DNA from: Psychrobacter sp. I-STPA10
Lineage (GTDB): Bacteria > Pseudomonadota > Gammaproteobacteria > Pseudomonadales > Moraxellaceae
NCBI RefSeq assembly: GCF_021012795.1
Contig: NZ_VFYU01000005.1
Coordinates: forward strand, 62,001-126,000
Length of the DNA stretch: 64,000 nt
Reading direction: 5' to 3'
Shown: positions 55,950 through 64,000 of the stretch, in pieces
Layout of the letters: the number at the start of each line of letters is the position of its first letter
How positions within the stretch are numbered: the first letter of the stretch is position 1
Program-made: the position numbers and the translations under genes
The notes under the pieces: generated by a model
Told to the model about the DNA's origin: nothing
Databases searched by the model: none
What the model saw: only the letters and a program-made list of their open reading frames with translations

Positions 55950-55966
55950 CATAGACTTAGCTTAGA

Positions 55967-56650
55967 TTAGCGTTTTAATGTCTCAACCCCACTGGCTTTG
56001 GCAAGCAATAATGTATCGGCTTGATTGGCAGCAAAGATACCATTACATACCACGCCAACGATGTTATTGAGTCGTTGTTCCATCTCACTGGGGCTAGTTA
56101 TCTCAAGGTCATAAACGTCCAAAATCAAATTGCCATAATCAGTGACAAAGCCTTCTCGATACTCAGGTTCACCGCCTAATTTGACCAATTCCCGAGCCAC
56201 ATAAGAGCGTGCTTGTGGTAGCACCTCAATAGGAACAGGAAATTCACGTCCGAGGGTATCTACCCATTTGCTTTCATCAACCATACAGATAAACTTCTTG
56301 GAAGCGGCAGCGACGATTTTTTCTCGAGTTAATGCACCGCCACCGCCTTTAATTAGTTGTAAGTTTGGATTGACCTCATCTGCACCATCAATATACAAAT
56401 CCAGCTCACCAACAAAGTTTAAATCCATCACTTCAATCCCCAATGCCTCTAGTTTTTCTTGGGTGACTTTAGAGCTGGCAACTGCGCCTTTTAAGCGAAC
56501 TTTGGGCAATAAATCGATAAGGCAATTAACCGTACTGCCTGTCCCAACACCCAAAATCATACCATCTTCGATGTGACTAAGGGCAGCGGCGGCAACGGCT
56601 TGTTTGAGTTGTTGTTGGTTAGAGGCTTGATCAGATGATTGGTCGCTCAT
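55967..56650 (-). CDS. rpiA: Ribose-5-phosphate isomerase A
   Basis: Interconverts ribose-5-phosphate and ribulose-5-phosphate. 227 aa. [16 protein letters not shown] binds phosphate, [27 protein letters not shown] carries the catalytic Asp/Glu, and [12 protein letters not shown] follows. An N-terminal Gln/Ser-rich stretch of about ten residues precedes the family core. Convergent with argF. Confidence 0.97.
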   Translation of the reverse strand: MSDQSSDQASNQQQLKQAVAAAALSHIEDGMILGVGTGSTVNCLIDLLPKVRLKGAVASSKVTQEKLEALGIEVMDLNFVGELDLYIDGADEVNPNLQLIKGGGGALTREKIVAAASKKFICMVDESKWVDTLGREFPVPIEVLPQARSYVARELVKLGGEPEYREGFVTDYGNLILDVYDLEITSPSEMEQRLNNIVGVVCNGIFAANQADTLLLAKASGVETLKR

Positions 56651-56792
56651 AAAGAAAAATCCTGTTATTGTGTGATAAAGATAGGTATCGATAAATTATA
56701 GAAAGCTATAGTTATTCTAGCCAATTTATGTAGATATTTCATCCATCAAGCAAATCTGGCTATGCATAAATTGATGTTAAAAAGGAATAACC

Positions 56793-57839
56793 ATGCAAAC
56801 TGATAACTGGATAAATAAAATATTTGACTGGGCAGATGAGTTTGAGATTGCAGATAATCAGCTATCCCGAGATAAGCAGCAATTATTACAAATGACTGAG
56901 TTAAATGTTCAAGATAATAATATTACTTATCTTCCTGATGAGATTGGCAGGCTGACTAATCTAACATTATTAAGTATTGGCTGGAATCAATTAACTGAAT
57001 TACCCAGTAGTATCGATCAGCTTAATAATTTAATTTTACTAAATTTTGGACAAAATAATATTCGTGAAGTTCCTGAGTCTATTGGTAACCTTAAAAAGTT
57101 AAACTTCCTAAAAATGTATGACAATCAAATAACCAAACTGCCGAAATCTATTGGGCAACTTCATGATTTGATAGAGTTGGATATAAGTTATAATCAGCTA
57201 ACTGACTTACCTCAATCTCTCATACAAATTAAAAATTTAGACTTATTGGATATTAGAAGTAACAACTTTACTAAAATTCCAAATTTTATTAATGAGTTTG
57301 ATAATTTGGGATTCTTATCTATCAGTGACAATCCATTAATTGAATTACCAGAGTTTATTGGTGATTTTAACAATTTAGACTGGTTAGACATCAGTTCTTT
57401 ACAACTAAAAGAACTACCAAATTTCATTAAAAAATTAACCAATCTTATAACATTAGATATTAGTGACAATAAATTAACAGAATTACCAGAATTTATTGCA
57501 AATCTTGTCAACTTGCAGGAAATTGACATTAGCGGTAATAAACTAAGTAGTTTACCTACTTGTATTAAGGGATTAAGGCATTTAAATGAAATAAATATCA
57601 ATGATAATCAATTTAACCAAATCCCAGAAGTTATAACAAACATGGTTAATCTAACACAGCTTATACTCTGTAATAATCAACTAACGATACTACCTGAGTC
57701 TCTCACTAAACTTACAAAATTAGAATATTTGTGTGTTCAGGGCAACCCCTTAAATGAGCTGACACCGAGTATCAAAGCGTTTTTACAGACGATAGACTAT
57801 GTGGATATTTTTCAAATTAAGCAAAAATTCAAACTCTGA
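56793..57839 (+). CDS. Leucine-rich-repeat protein
   Basis: 348 residues of about eleven 23-residue repeats of the form LPxxIxxLxxLxxLxIxxNxLTE, e.g. LTELPSSIDQLNNLILLNF and KELPNFIKKLTNLITLDIS. No signal peptide, kinase, GTPase or ubiquitin-ligase domain, so it is a repeat-only scaffold. AAAAAGGAATAACC precedes the ATG. Very AT-rich and Asn/Ile-heavy, unlike its neighbours, which suggests horizontal origin. A partner or target cannot be inferred. Confidence 0.87.
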   Translation: MQTDNWINKIFDWADEFEIADNQLSRDKQQLLQMTELNVQDNNITYLPDEIGRLTNLTLLSIGWNQLTELPSSIDQLNNLILLNFGQNNIREVPESIGNLKKLNFLKMYDNQITKLPKSIGQLHDLIELDISYNQLTDLPQSLIQIKNLDLLDIRSNNFTKIPNFINEFDNLGFLSISDNPLIELPEFIGDFNNLDWLDISSLQLKELPNFIKKLTNLITLDISDNKLTELPEFIANLVNLQEIDISGNKLSSLPTCIKGLRHLNEININDNQFNQIPEVITNMVNLTQLILCNNQLTILPESLTKLTKLEYLCVQGNPLNELTPSIKAFLQTIDYVDIFQIKQKFKL

Positions 57840-57872
57840 CGCCAACAGCGTACTTTTTTTGTCCTTCTTTTT

Positions 57873-57902
57873 TTGTCCTTTAACGCTCAGTTCCTTTATA
57901 AT
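57873..57902 (+). promoter_or_regulatory. Candidate ilvA promoter
   Basis: TTGTCC (57873-57878) and a consensus TATAAT (57897-57902) are separated by 18 bases, about 95 bp before the ilvA ATG. The -35 differs from TTGACA at two or three positions. Transcription has not been shown. Confidence 0.4.
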
Positions 57903-57946
57903 AGCCAGATTCACTATAGATGCTGTAAACACAGATAAATTATCAA

Positions 57947-57981
57947 TTTTTTTAAGCACATAACTTTTTTTAAGCACATAA
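57947..57981. repeat. Short direct repeat in ilvA leader
   Basis: TTTTTTAAGCACATAA occurs twice in tandem within the ilvA leader, a likely slippage duplication. A similar direct pair of TTTTTTTGTCCTT lies just upstream at 57853-57880. Confidence 0.6.
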
Positions 57982-57999
57982 TTTTAATTAGGACGATTT

Positions 58000-59553
58000 A
58001 TGCTATCACGTTGGGTTCGAGCCATTTTGCAAGCTACGGTATACGATGCCGCTATCCAAACACCCCTTGATCATGCTCCCAAGTTATCACAACGCTTTGG
58101 TAATGACATTCGCTTTAAGCGTGAGGATTTGCAGCCTGTATTCTCTTTTAAGCTGCGTGGTGCATACAATCGAATTAGCCAGTTAAGTAAAGAGCAACAA
58201 TCGCGTGGGGTGATTTGTGCCTCAGCGGGTAACCATGCTCAGGGTGTGGCGTATTCTGCTGCTAGACTTGGGTTAAATAACACCATTGTGATGCCAACTA
58301 CTACCCCTGATATTAAGGTAAAAGCAGTAAAAGCGCTGGGTGGTAATGTCGATTTGTATGGTGATAGCTTTGATGATGCTAACCGCTATGCCATTGAACG
58401 TGCCGAAAAAGAAGGCTTAACTTTTGTACCACCTTATGATGATGAATTGGTGATTGCAGGGCAGGGGACGATTGGACTTGAGTTAACTCAGCAGTGGCGA
58501 GACATGGATTATGTGTTTGTCGCTGTTGGTGGTGGCGGTCTGATTGCAGGTATTGCCGCATTTTTGGGCGAAGTTGCTCCCCATGTCAAAGTGGTTGCTG
58601 TTGAGCCCGCAGAAGCAGCCAGTCTAAAAGCGGCATTGGCAGCAGGTGAACGAGTGCGTTTGCCACAAGTGGGGCTGTTTGTTGATGGCGCAGCGGTAGC
58701 GCAAATCGGTGAGCTACCCTTTGATGTGGTACGCACGCAAAAAAGCAACGGCAAAGGTATGGTGATTGAAGAAGAAGTGGTCACTTGTAGCAACGATGAA
58801 GTATGTGCGGCGGTCAAAGATGTGTTTGAAGAGAATCGCAGCATTGTTGAGCCAGCAGGGGCATTGGCAGTGGCAGGCATGAAAAAATATCTTGCCAAGC
58901 ATGACATTCATGATAAAAACTGCATCGCTATTATCAGCGGTGCCAATATGAACTTTGACCGTTTGCGTTATATCGCTGAGCGTACCGAGATTGGTGAGAA
59001 AAAAGAGGCAATTTTTGCGGTCAGTATTCCTGAGCAAACAGGCGCATTTTTAAACTTCTGTCGCACCTTAAAAGGTCGCAATATTACTGAGTTTAATTAT
59101 CGGGTGCGTAGTCGCCAATCCCCTGATTCGATGCAGCCTGCGGCAATTTTTGTCGGTATTGCTCTTAAAGAAGGCGATAAAGAGCGACAAATCATTGCCC
59201 AGTCTTTGGCAAAGGCAGGACATGATGCGCATGATTTGACTGAGGATGAAATCGCGAAAACCCATATTCGCTATTTGATTGGGGGACATCCTGATTTAAA
59301 TGATGAGCAGTTATTTAAAGTGACTTTCCCTGAGCGTCCTGGTGCATTGCTTAATTTCTTAGAAAAATTGGGGCAGGATTTTAATATTACCTTATTCCAT
59401 TATCGCAATCATGGGGCGGCAGAAGGTCGAGTATTGGTCGGTTTACAAGCATCTGATACCAGCTCACGTGCGTTGCAAGATGCGCTGCAAGATATTGGCT
59501 ATGAATGTGAACCAGTTAATGATAATGTAGGTTATCAGTTATTTTTGCGTTAA
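58000..59553 (+). CDS. ilvA: Threonine ammonia-lyase, biosynthetic
   Basis: PLP enzyme giving 2-ketobutyrate for isoleucine. 517 aa with the catalytic Lys51 in FSFKLRGAYNRI, ASAGNHAQGVA and GGGGLIAGIAAF for PLP phosphate, and two C-terminal ACT-like regulatory domains (SIPEQTGAFLNFC and TFPERPGALLNFLEK). This is the full allosteric form expected to be inhibited by isoleucine. AGGACGATTT precedes the ATG. Confidence 0.96.
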   Translation: MLSRWVRAILQATVYDAAIQTPLDHAPKLSQRFGNDIRFKREDLQPVFSFKLRGAYNRISQLSKEQQSRGVICASAGNHAQGVAYSAARLGLNNTIVMPTTTPDIKVKAVKALGGNVDLYGDSFDDANRYAIERAEKEGLTFVPPYDDELVIAGQGTIGLELTQQWRDMDYVFVAVGGGGLIAGIAAFLGEVAPHVKVVAVEPAEAASLKAALAAGERVRLPQVGLFVDGAAVAQIGELPFDVVRTQKSNGKGMVIEEEVVTCSNDEVCAAVKDVFEENRSIVEPAGALAVAGMKKYLAKHDIHDKNCIAIISGANMNFDRLRYIAERTEIGEKKEAIFAVSIPEQTGAFLNFCRTLKGRNITEFNYRVRSRQSPDSMQPAAIFVGIALKEGDKERQIIAQSLAKAGHDAHDLTEDEIAKTHIRYLIGGHPDLNDEQLFKVTFPERPGALLNFLEKLGQDFNITLFHYRNHGAAEGRVLVGLQASDTSSRALQDALQDIGYECEPVNDNVGYQLFLR

Positions 59554-59570
59554 CTATAAGTTTTTGTGTT

Positions 59571-59605
59571 AAACACAATTGCCATAACATAGTGTGATTG
59601 TGTTT
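59571..59605 (+). terminator. Weak hairpin after ilvA
   Basis: AAACACAAT pairs with ATTGTGTTT around a 17-base loop just after ilvA. There is no U-run beyond TTT, so it may be a weak terminator. Confidence 0.4.
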
Positions 59606-59668
59606 GCTTGAATGACTTATAACTTAAAAAATATAACTATTTAAAAAATATAACAAGGAATGTTTATT

Positions 59669-60214
59669 GTGAAGAAGTTAATGAGGTTATCATCTGTTTT
59701 GCTGGGTAGTATATTGATGTTTGGTATGACTGCGCAAGCAGAGCTGATTGATAATAGCAATACCCACACCCATACTGGCTTAGATAGTAAGGTGACTGCA
59801 TCTAGTAACCAAAATGCTACTCAAAATAGGTCGGCACGTTTGTTACGAAATCCTCTTCATAGAGGTAGAAATCATACTAATAGCTCTATGGTATTTCGTC
59901 ATTTACCAACGTGTGATTGTAATGAAAAAGGTCAGCCACTGCCACTTGATAGTTGTCGACGACAACAAATAAATATGACAGTAGCTATGGTAGTTGATGA
60001 GCAAGGAGAAGTAGTTGAAGCCTCATTAGATAAAAATAGTGGCATTGCTGCACTTGACAGAGCCATCGTTGAGGATATGAAACAAGCAAAATTCGCTCCC
60101 TTTATTGTCAATGGACAGCCTGTTATGGGCAAGGTAAAAATTCCCATACAATATGATCATACACCAGATATGCCCGCAAGCTGCTATGCTTTACGTGATA
60201 GTCTGCAAGAGTAA
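59669..60214 (+). CDS. Exported TonB C-terminal-domain protein, first of pair
   Basis: About 181 residues. A signal peptide (SSVLLGSILMFGMTAQAELID, cleavage probably after AQA) is followed by a Thr/Asn/Ser-rich region, then a TonB C-terminal domain: MTVAMVVDEQGEVVEASL, ALDRAIVEDMKQAKFAPF, GKVKIPIQYD. No transmembrane Pro-rich linker as in true TonB. The GTG at 59669 is preferred to the ATG at 59660 because AAGGA lies nine bases before it. It is paralogous to the next gene. Confidence 0.75.
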   Translation: MKKLMRLSSVLLGSILMFGMTAQAELIDNSNTHTHTGLDSKVTASSNQNATQNRSARLLRNPLHRGRNHTNSSMVFRHLPTCDCNEKGQPLPLDSCRRQQINMTVAMVVDEQGEVVEASLDKNSGIAALDRAIVEDMKQAKFAPFIVNGQPVMGKVKIPIQYDHTPDMPASCYALRDSLQE

Positions 60215-60290
60215 GAGTCGTCAGCATTGGGACAGTGATTACTTGCGCCATTAGAACGAGTAAAAATTAAACAAAACCAAGGAAAAAACT

Positions 60291-60722
60291 TTGAAAAATA
60301 CAACATGGAGTTCAAAGATATTTATACGCAGTTTAATAGCGACTAGTTTAGTTGGTAGTAGTGTATTGGCACAAGCGGAACTGATTGATAGTTCGACTTA
60401 TACCATTGGTACACAAGAGTTTCCATTAACAGGTGACAGATGGCTTATTAAACCTAAGTTTAGCTTTCCTCAACTTGCCATGAGAAGAATGAACCCAGGT
60501 GAGACTGATACGGTAACGTTACGTTTAACTGTGGATACTCAAGGTAATATTGAAAAGGCAGAAGTTGTTAAAAGTAGTGGTAATCTTCATGTAGATAGAT
60601 TTGCTCGACAGCAAGTAAGAAGGGGTAAAATTCTTCCCTTTATACATGAAGGTAAGCTGGTAAAAGGGATGGTTACTATACCAGTAACTTATGTTAAGCC
60701 TAAATATGAATCTAGTGAATAA
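60291..60722 (+). CDS. Exported TonB C-terminal-domain protein, second of pair
   Basis: 143 residues. Signal peptide (SLIATSLVGSSVLAQAELID), then a TonB-C region: TVTLRLTVDTQGNIEKAEVVKSSGN, VDRFARQQVRRGKILPF and GMVTIPVTYV. It shares the AQAELID junction and overall layout with its neighbour, so the two arose by tandem duplication. Initiation is at TTG (60291), with AAGGAA eight to ten bases upstream; no ATG is nearby. Role unknown; no ExbB/D in the window. Confidence 0.72.
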   Translation: MKNTTWSSKIFIRSLIATSLVGSSVLAQAELIDSSTYTIGTQEFPLTGDRWLIKPKFSFPQLAMRRMNPGETDTVTLRLTVDTQGNIEKAEVVKSSGNLHVDRFARQQVRRGKILPFIHEGKLVKGMVTIPVTYVKPKYESSE

Positions 60723-60760
60723 TTAAAGTCTTAAATTTTAACCTGAGAACATACTAACTT

Positions 60761-61186
60761 ATGACACAAAATAATCAACACTCTGATACTTCCAACAATC
60801 TAACCAAAGTCCGCCTTGATAAATGGCTATGGGCAGCCCGTTTTTATCGTACCCGCAGCCTTGCCAAGCAAGCCATCGAAGGCGGCAAAGTTCATTTTGA
60901 TGGTAGTCGAGTCAAGACCAGTAAAGAGATTGGCGTGGGCGATGAGCTCACCATTCGCCAAGGTTCGGCCTCCTCAATGAATGAAAAAACGGTGCTAGTC
61001 AAAGCGTTATCGACCGAGCGGGGCAATGCGACCATTGCACAAACGCTTTATGAAGAGACCGAAGAGAGTATCAAACGTCGTGAGTACTACAGTGAGCAGC
61101 GTAAACTGGCAAATCTTGCTCGCCCTGATACTAAGCCTAATAAAAAGCAACGCCGTGAATTGCAACGCTTTAAGCATCAAGATTAG
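60761..61186 (+). CDS. hslR: Hsp15-like S4-domain RNA-binding protein
   Basis: 141 residues. The S4 domain is VRLDKWLWAARFYRTRSLAKQAIEGGKVHFDGSRVKTSKEIGVGDELTIRQGS. A basic C-terminal tail (KPNKKQRRELQRFKHQD) is typical of Hsp15, which binds 50S subunits carrying stalled nascent chains. It lies between the TonB-C pair and a phosphatase. Symbol by family similarity. Confidence 0.9.
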   Translation: MTQNNQHSDTSNNLTKVRLDKWLWAARFYRTRSLAKQAIEGGKVHFDGSRVKTSKEIGVGDELTIRQGSASSMNEKTVLVKALSTERGNATIAQTLYEETEESIKRREYYSEQRKLANLARPDTKPNKKQRRELQRFKHQD

Positions 61187-61195
61187 CATCCGCGG

Positions 61196-61229
61196 TATCA
61201 ATACTTAGTAACTATCAATACTTAGTAAT
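61196..61229. repeat. 17-bp tandem duplication
   Basis: TATCAATACTTAGTAAC is followed directly by TATCAATACTTAGTAAT, just after the Hsp15-like gene. A two-unit slippage product of unknown function. Confidence 0.7.
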
Positions 61230-61276
61230 AACTATTAATGACCCTCTTTCATTGTTAAATCTATAAAGGTTTTGTT

Positions 61277-61786
61277 ATGCCAATAAAAGTAAGTGCTCCA
61301 AAGTCTGTTCTATTGGTGTGTTTGGGTAATATTTGTCGTTCTCCCACTGCTGAAGAGGTATTGCGTCAAAAGGCAGCCGTAGAAGGTATGTCATTGACAG
61401 TCGATTCAGCGGGTACAGGAGATTGGCATATTGGCAAACATCCTGATGATAGAGCCATTGCCCATGCTAAGGCTTATGGCTATGCTATTAGTAAATTGGT
61501 GGCTCGCCAAGTTCAGCCTGATGACTTTTATCAGTTTGATTTAATTTTGGCAATGGATAAGCAAAACTTGCAGGATTTACAAGCCATCAAAGACCGCTTA
61601 ATCAATGAAAATCCTGAGCAATCCGAAACATTAGCCAAATTGGTATTATTTAGTGAAGAAGACCCAATACATGCAGGTGAAGATGTACCAGACCCTTATT
61701 ATGGTGGTGATGAGGCATTTGAACGCTGTATTGCCCATATTGAGTCAGGGGCGAATGCGTGGATAGAAAGTTGGAAAAGTTGCTAG
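61277..61786 (+). CDS. Low-molecular-weight protein tyrosine phosphatase
   Basis: 169 residues. The P-loop CLGNICR at residues 15-21 (CX5R) near the N terminus is followed by SPTAEEV, and the general-acid Asp is in DVPDPYYGGDEAF. It includes DFYQFDLILAMD. Such enzymes regulate exopolysaccharide export in operons, but no polysaccharide genes lie here; it is flanked by hslR and murB. Confidence 0.93.
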   Translation: MPIKVSAPKSVLLVCLGNICRSPTAEEVLRQKAAVEGMSLTVDSAGTGDWHIGKHPDDRAIAHAKAYGYAISKLVARQVQPDDFYQFDLILAMDKQNLQDLQAIKDRLINENPEQSETLAKLVLFSEEDPIHAGEDVPDPYYGGDEAFERCIAHIESGANAWIESWKSC

Positions 61787-61829
61787 TAAAACCTTATCAA
61801 AACATCAATGATAACCGTATTATCAGTGT

Positions 61830-62939
61830 ATGCCAAATATGACCACAGTAAAGACGACCACACAACCCAGCATACAGACAGAAGTCGACTTGTCTACATA
61901 TAATACGATGGCATTGCGTAGTGTGTGCCATACTGCTTATTTTTTGCAAAATGCAGCAGATGTGCAGGTGGCATTGGCAATGGCAGAAGCTCAGCAGTTG
62001 CCTGTTTTGGTGCTGTCAGGCGGTAGCAATGTTATTTTGCCAGATTATCTGCAAGCAATGGTGTTATTGCCTAGAATGCGTGGTATTGAGGTGATTACAG
62101 AAGATGCGCATCATGTTGATATCTCTGTGATGGCAGCAGAAAATTGGCATGAGTTGGTGGTTAGTTGTGTGCAAAAGGGCTGGTATGGACTAGAAAATCT
62201 TGCCTTAATTCCGGGTATGGTTGGTGCAGCGCCTGTGCAGAATATTGGTGCTTATGGTCGACAAATTGAGGATAACTTACTTAGCGTCACTGCTTATCAT
62301 ATACCATCAAAGCAGTGGCAAACATTAAGTAGGGCACAATGTGAGTTTGGCTATCGCGATAGTATCTTTAAGCAGCAAACAGGGCAGTGGTTGATTACTC
62401 AAGTAAACTTACGTTTACATAAAGATGCATCTATAACTCATGCTGGCTATGGTGATGTTAAGCAGTATGCTGAGACGTTAGCGGCAGCAGCAAATAGAGA
62501 GCAGATTAATCCTGGTGATGTAATGGCAGCTATCATTGCCATTCGCCAAAGTAAATTACCAGACCCTAAGCAGCTACCTAACTGCGGCAGCTTTTTTAAA
62601 AACCCCATTATTAGTACGGCGCAATTTGAAAAATTACAGCAACAGTATCCTGATGTAGTGGGATATGTGGTATCACCCACCCAAACTAAAATTGCAGCAG
62701 GTTGGTTAATTGATAATGCAGGATTAAAAGGGCAGGGAATACCGCCTATTTTGACTCATGATAAGCAAGCGTTAGTTTTGACCAATCATGCTCCTCGGTT
62801 GGAGATAAAGCATGCAAGTCAGCAAGATATTTTGGCAACTCAAAGCTATATTCAGCAACAGGTTTTTTCCCGTTATGGTATTACTTTACAGCGTGAGCCA
62901 GTTTGGATAGCCTCTGATGGCTCGGTTATTGAGCAGTAG
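61830..62939 (+). CDS. murB: UDP-N-acetylenolpyruvoylglucosamine reductase
   Basis: FAD enzyme reducing the enolpyruvyl group to make UDP-MurNAc. 369 aa of the type I form. LSGGSNVILPDYL, PGMVGAAPVQNIGAYGRQIED, FGYRDSIFK and the catalytic serine in NCGSFFKNPI are present, with a C-terminal Glu region (LQREPVWIA). A Thr/Gln-rich N-terminal extension of about 20 residues precedes the domain. Confidence 0.95.
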   Translation: MPNMTTVKTTTQPSIQTEVDLSTYNTMALRSVCHTAYFLQNAADVQVALAMAEAQQLPVLVLSGGSNVILPDYLQAMVLLPRMRGIEVITEDAHHVDISVMAAENWHELVVSCVQKGWYGLENLALIPGMVGAAPVQNIGAYGRQIEDNLLSVTAYHIPSKQWQTLSRAQCEFGYRDSIFKQQTGQWLITQVNLRLHKDASITHAGYGDVKQYAETLAAAANREQINPGDVMAAIIAIRQSKLPDPKQLPNCGSFFKNPIISTAQFEKLQQQYPDVVGYVVSPTQTKIAAGWLIDNAGLKGQGIPPILTHDKQALVLTNHAPRLEIKHASQQDILATQSYIQQQVFSRYGITLQREPVWIASDGSVIEQ

Positions 62940-63046
62940 TTTCTATTTGTAGTTTCATTTATTGTGAATAGTTGTTGCTGTATTTTAGTTAGACAGTTAA
63001 TTGAAAATCATCATTTACTTAGTGTTAATAAAGAAAATATTAGCGT

Positions 63047-63883
63047 ATGCGTCAGCAGTTTTTACAGCGATTTCGTTTATCCAAAAATGATGGCTCTGCC
63101 CGCCGACGGTGTTGCAGGTGGTGGCTTGGTGGCTCAGTGATGGTGGTAGGCTTAATAGCCGCTAGCGCATTGACCCCAGTATTTTCTAATATGGGTTTGT
63201 TAATTTTGCAGCGGTTACCTGTACCCCTTCCTGATACTGACAATCCCAATTCTACTAGCAGCAGCACGGCCACTGAGACTAATACTAATCATAAAATTGA
63301 TACTGAGCCAACTGCATATATTGTCTTGGGTGGTGGTTTGACCGAACAAGAAGGCAATAGTGAGTCAGATAAGCACTCAGCAGATGAATCTTCAATTGTT
63401 ATTAATCAATATACCCGTAGCCGTTTACAGACAGTCTTACAGCATTATCAACAGCACCCTTTACCCATTATTTTATCGGGTGTGGAGTCACCGTGGATGC
63501 AAGATTGGCTGGCAGTACAAGGTGTCACCAATGTGGTGAGTGAAAATGCCAGTATGAATACGTGTGAAAATGCCCGTTTTACTGCCAAGCGTCTCGCCAT
63601 TAAGCACGCTTATTTGGTGACAGATGCCTATCACATGCGCCGTGCACAGCGGCAATTTGCCCTAAATGGGGTGTATAGTATTGCGCTGATTGCGGCGATG
63701 CCTGAGCCTAAAAGCTGGCAGGATTGGCGGGTAAACTTGCGCCATTCTCGTCGTACCATCTATGAATTGGCTGCTTATATGCGTGATATTATTCAGCCAC
63801 AAGATAATTGCCGTCACGCACATACAGTGTCTATGCAGACATTAATGAGTAGTCGTAAACCGCAGGATATAAAGTTATTTTAA
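63047..63883 (+). CDS. YdcF/SanA-family membrane protein (DUF218)
   Basis: 278 residues. One N-terminal membrane span (WLGGSVMVVGLIAASALTPVF), a Ser/Thr/Asn linker, then the DUF218 domain: AYIVLGGGLTEQEGN, SRLQTVLQHYQQHPLPIILSG, NTCENARFTAKRL and LVTDAYHMRRAQRQF. Family members affect envelope integrity. It lies 107 bp after murB in the same direction, which would fit an envelope-related role. Confidence 0.87.
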   Translation: MRQQFLQRFRLSKNDGSARRRCCRWWLGGSVMVVGLIAASALTPVFSNMGLLILQRLPVPLPDTDNPNSTSSSTATETNTNHKIDTEPTAYIVLGGGLTEQEGNSESDKHSADESSIVINQYTRSRLQTVLQHYQQHPLPIILSGVESPWMQDWLAVQGVTNVVSENASMNTCENARFTAKRLAIKHAYLVTDAYHMRRAQRQFALNGVYSIALIAAMPEPKSWQDWRVNLRHSRRTIYELAAYMRDIIQPQDNCRHAHTVSMQTLMSSRKPQDIKLF

Positions 63884-64000
63884 TGCTTGCAATTAAAGAT
63901 GATAGGGACATTATCAATGTATCTTATAAGTTCTCTAAGTTTATGATTGCTGTTTATATTCAATCCCTTTCTTCTGTTGTAGGACTGATGCAATCTTATA

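Overview
The window is chromosomal DNA from a gammaproteobacterium, most likely family Moraxellaceae (a Psychrobacter or Moraxella relative). This rests on low GC throughout, the hisZ-purA pair, a full petABC cytochrome bc1 operon beside sspA-sspB and rplM-rpsI, and the look of the proteins. No database search was run, so genus is not fixed. The biosynthetic genes present (leuA, ilvA, argF, hisZ, purA) suggest a free-living prototroph.

Layout. 1-5.7 kb: DUF2237 gene, hisZ, purA, a MaoC-like hydratase and ribonuclease Z. 5.7-7.8 kb: an AT-rich accessory patch with three small unknown genes. Each is immediately preceded by a short coding remnant that looks like the 3' tail of a larger gene, which suggests orphan immunity genes left from polymorphic-toxin cassettes. 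8-17.8 kb: mostly minus-strand housekeeping genes (sspB, sspA, petCBA, rpsI, rplM, rsmD, mrdA), then a DUF445 membrane protein. 17.9-23.9 kb: ccmF-ccmG-ccmH-ccmI, adk and an alkB-type dioxygenase. 24-30.5 kb: rhodanese-grxC-secB, rsgA, orn, a broken UPF0175/DUF3368 toxin-antitoxin pair, lpxH and a cyclophilin. 30.5-34.6 kb: a decayed antitoxin-like gene, glnS, and a stand-alone TerA-like protein.

34.6-43.4 kb is the most accessory-looking stretch: a PH-domain protein, a PD-(D/E)XK nuclease, a DIP1984-family protein, a WYL regulator, a PP2C phosphatase, a large PLD/helicase/DUF3427 protein and a Nudix hydrolase overlapping it by four bases. The sequence supports it as a candidate nucleic-acid quality-control or defence cluster but does not prove that.

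43.7-64 kb: a zinc-ribbon protein, an HTH-aminotransferase fusion, a MocR regulator divergent from a DMT exporter, msrB, a glutathione peroxidase, leuA, an Lrp regulator, a methyltransferase, argF, rpiA, a leucine-rich-repeat protein, ilvA, two tandem TonB-C-domain exported proteins, an Hsp15-like protein, a low-molecular-weight phosphatase, murB and a YdcF-like protein.

The intergenic spaces hold at least four families of short inverted-repeat elements (about 105-215 bp, MITE-like), several abutting or supplying stop codons. I found no tRNA, rRNA, CRISPR array, prophage or intact insertion sequence.
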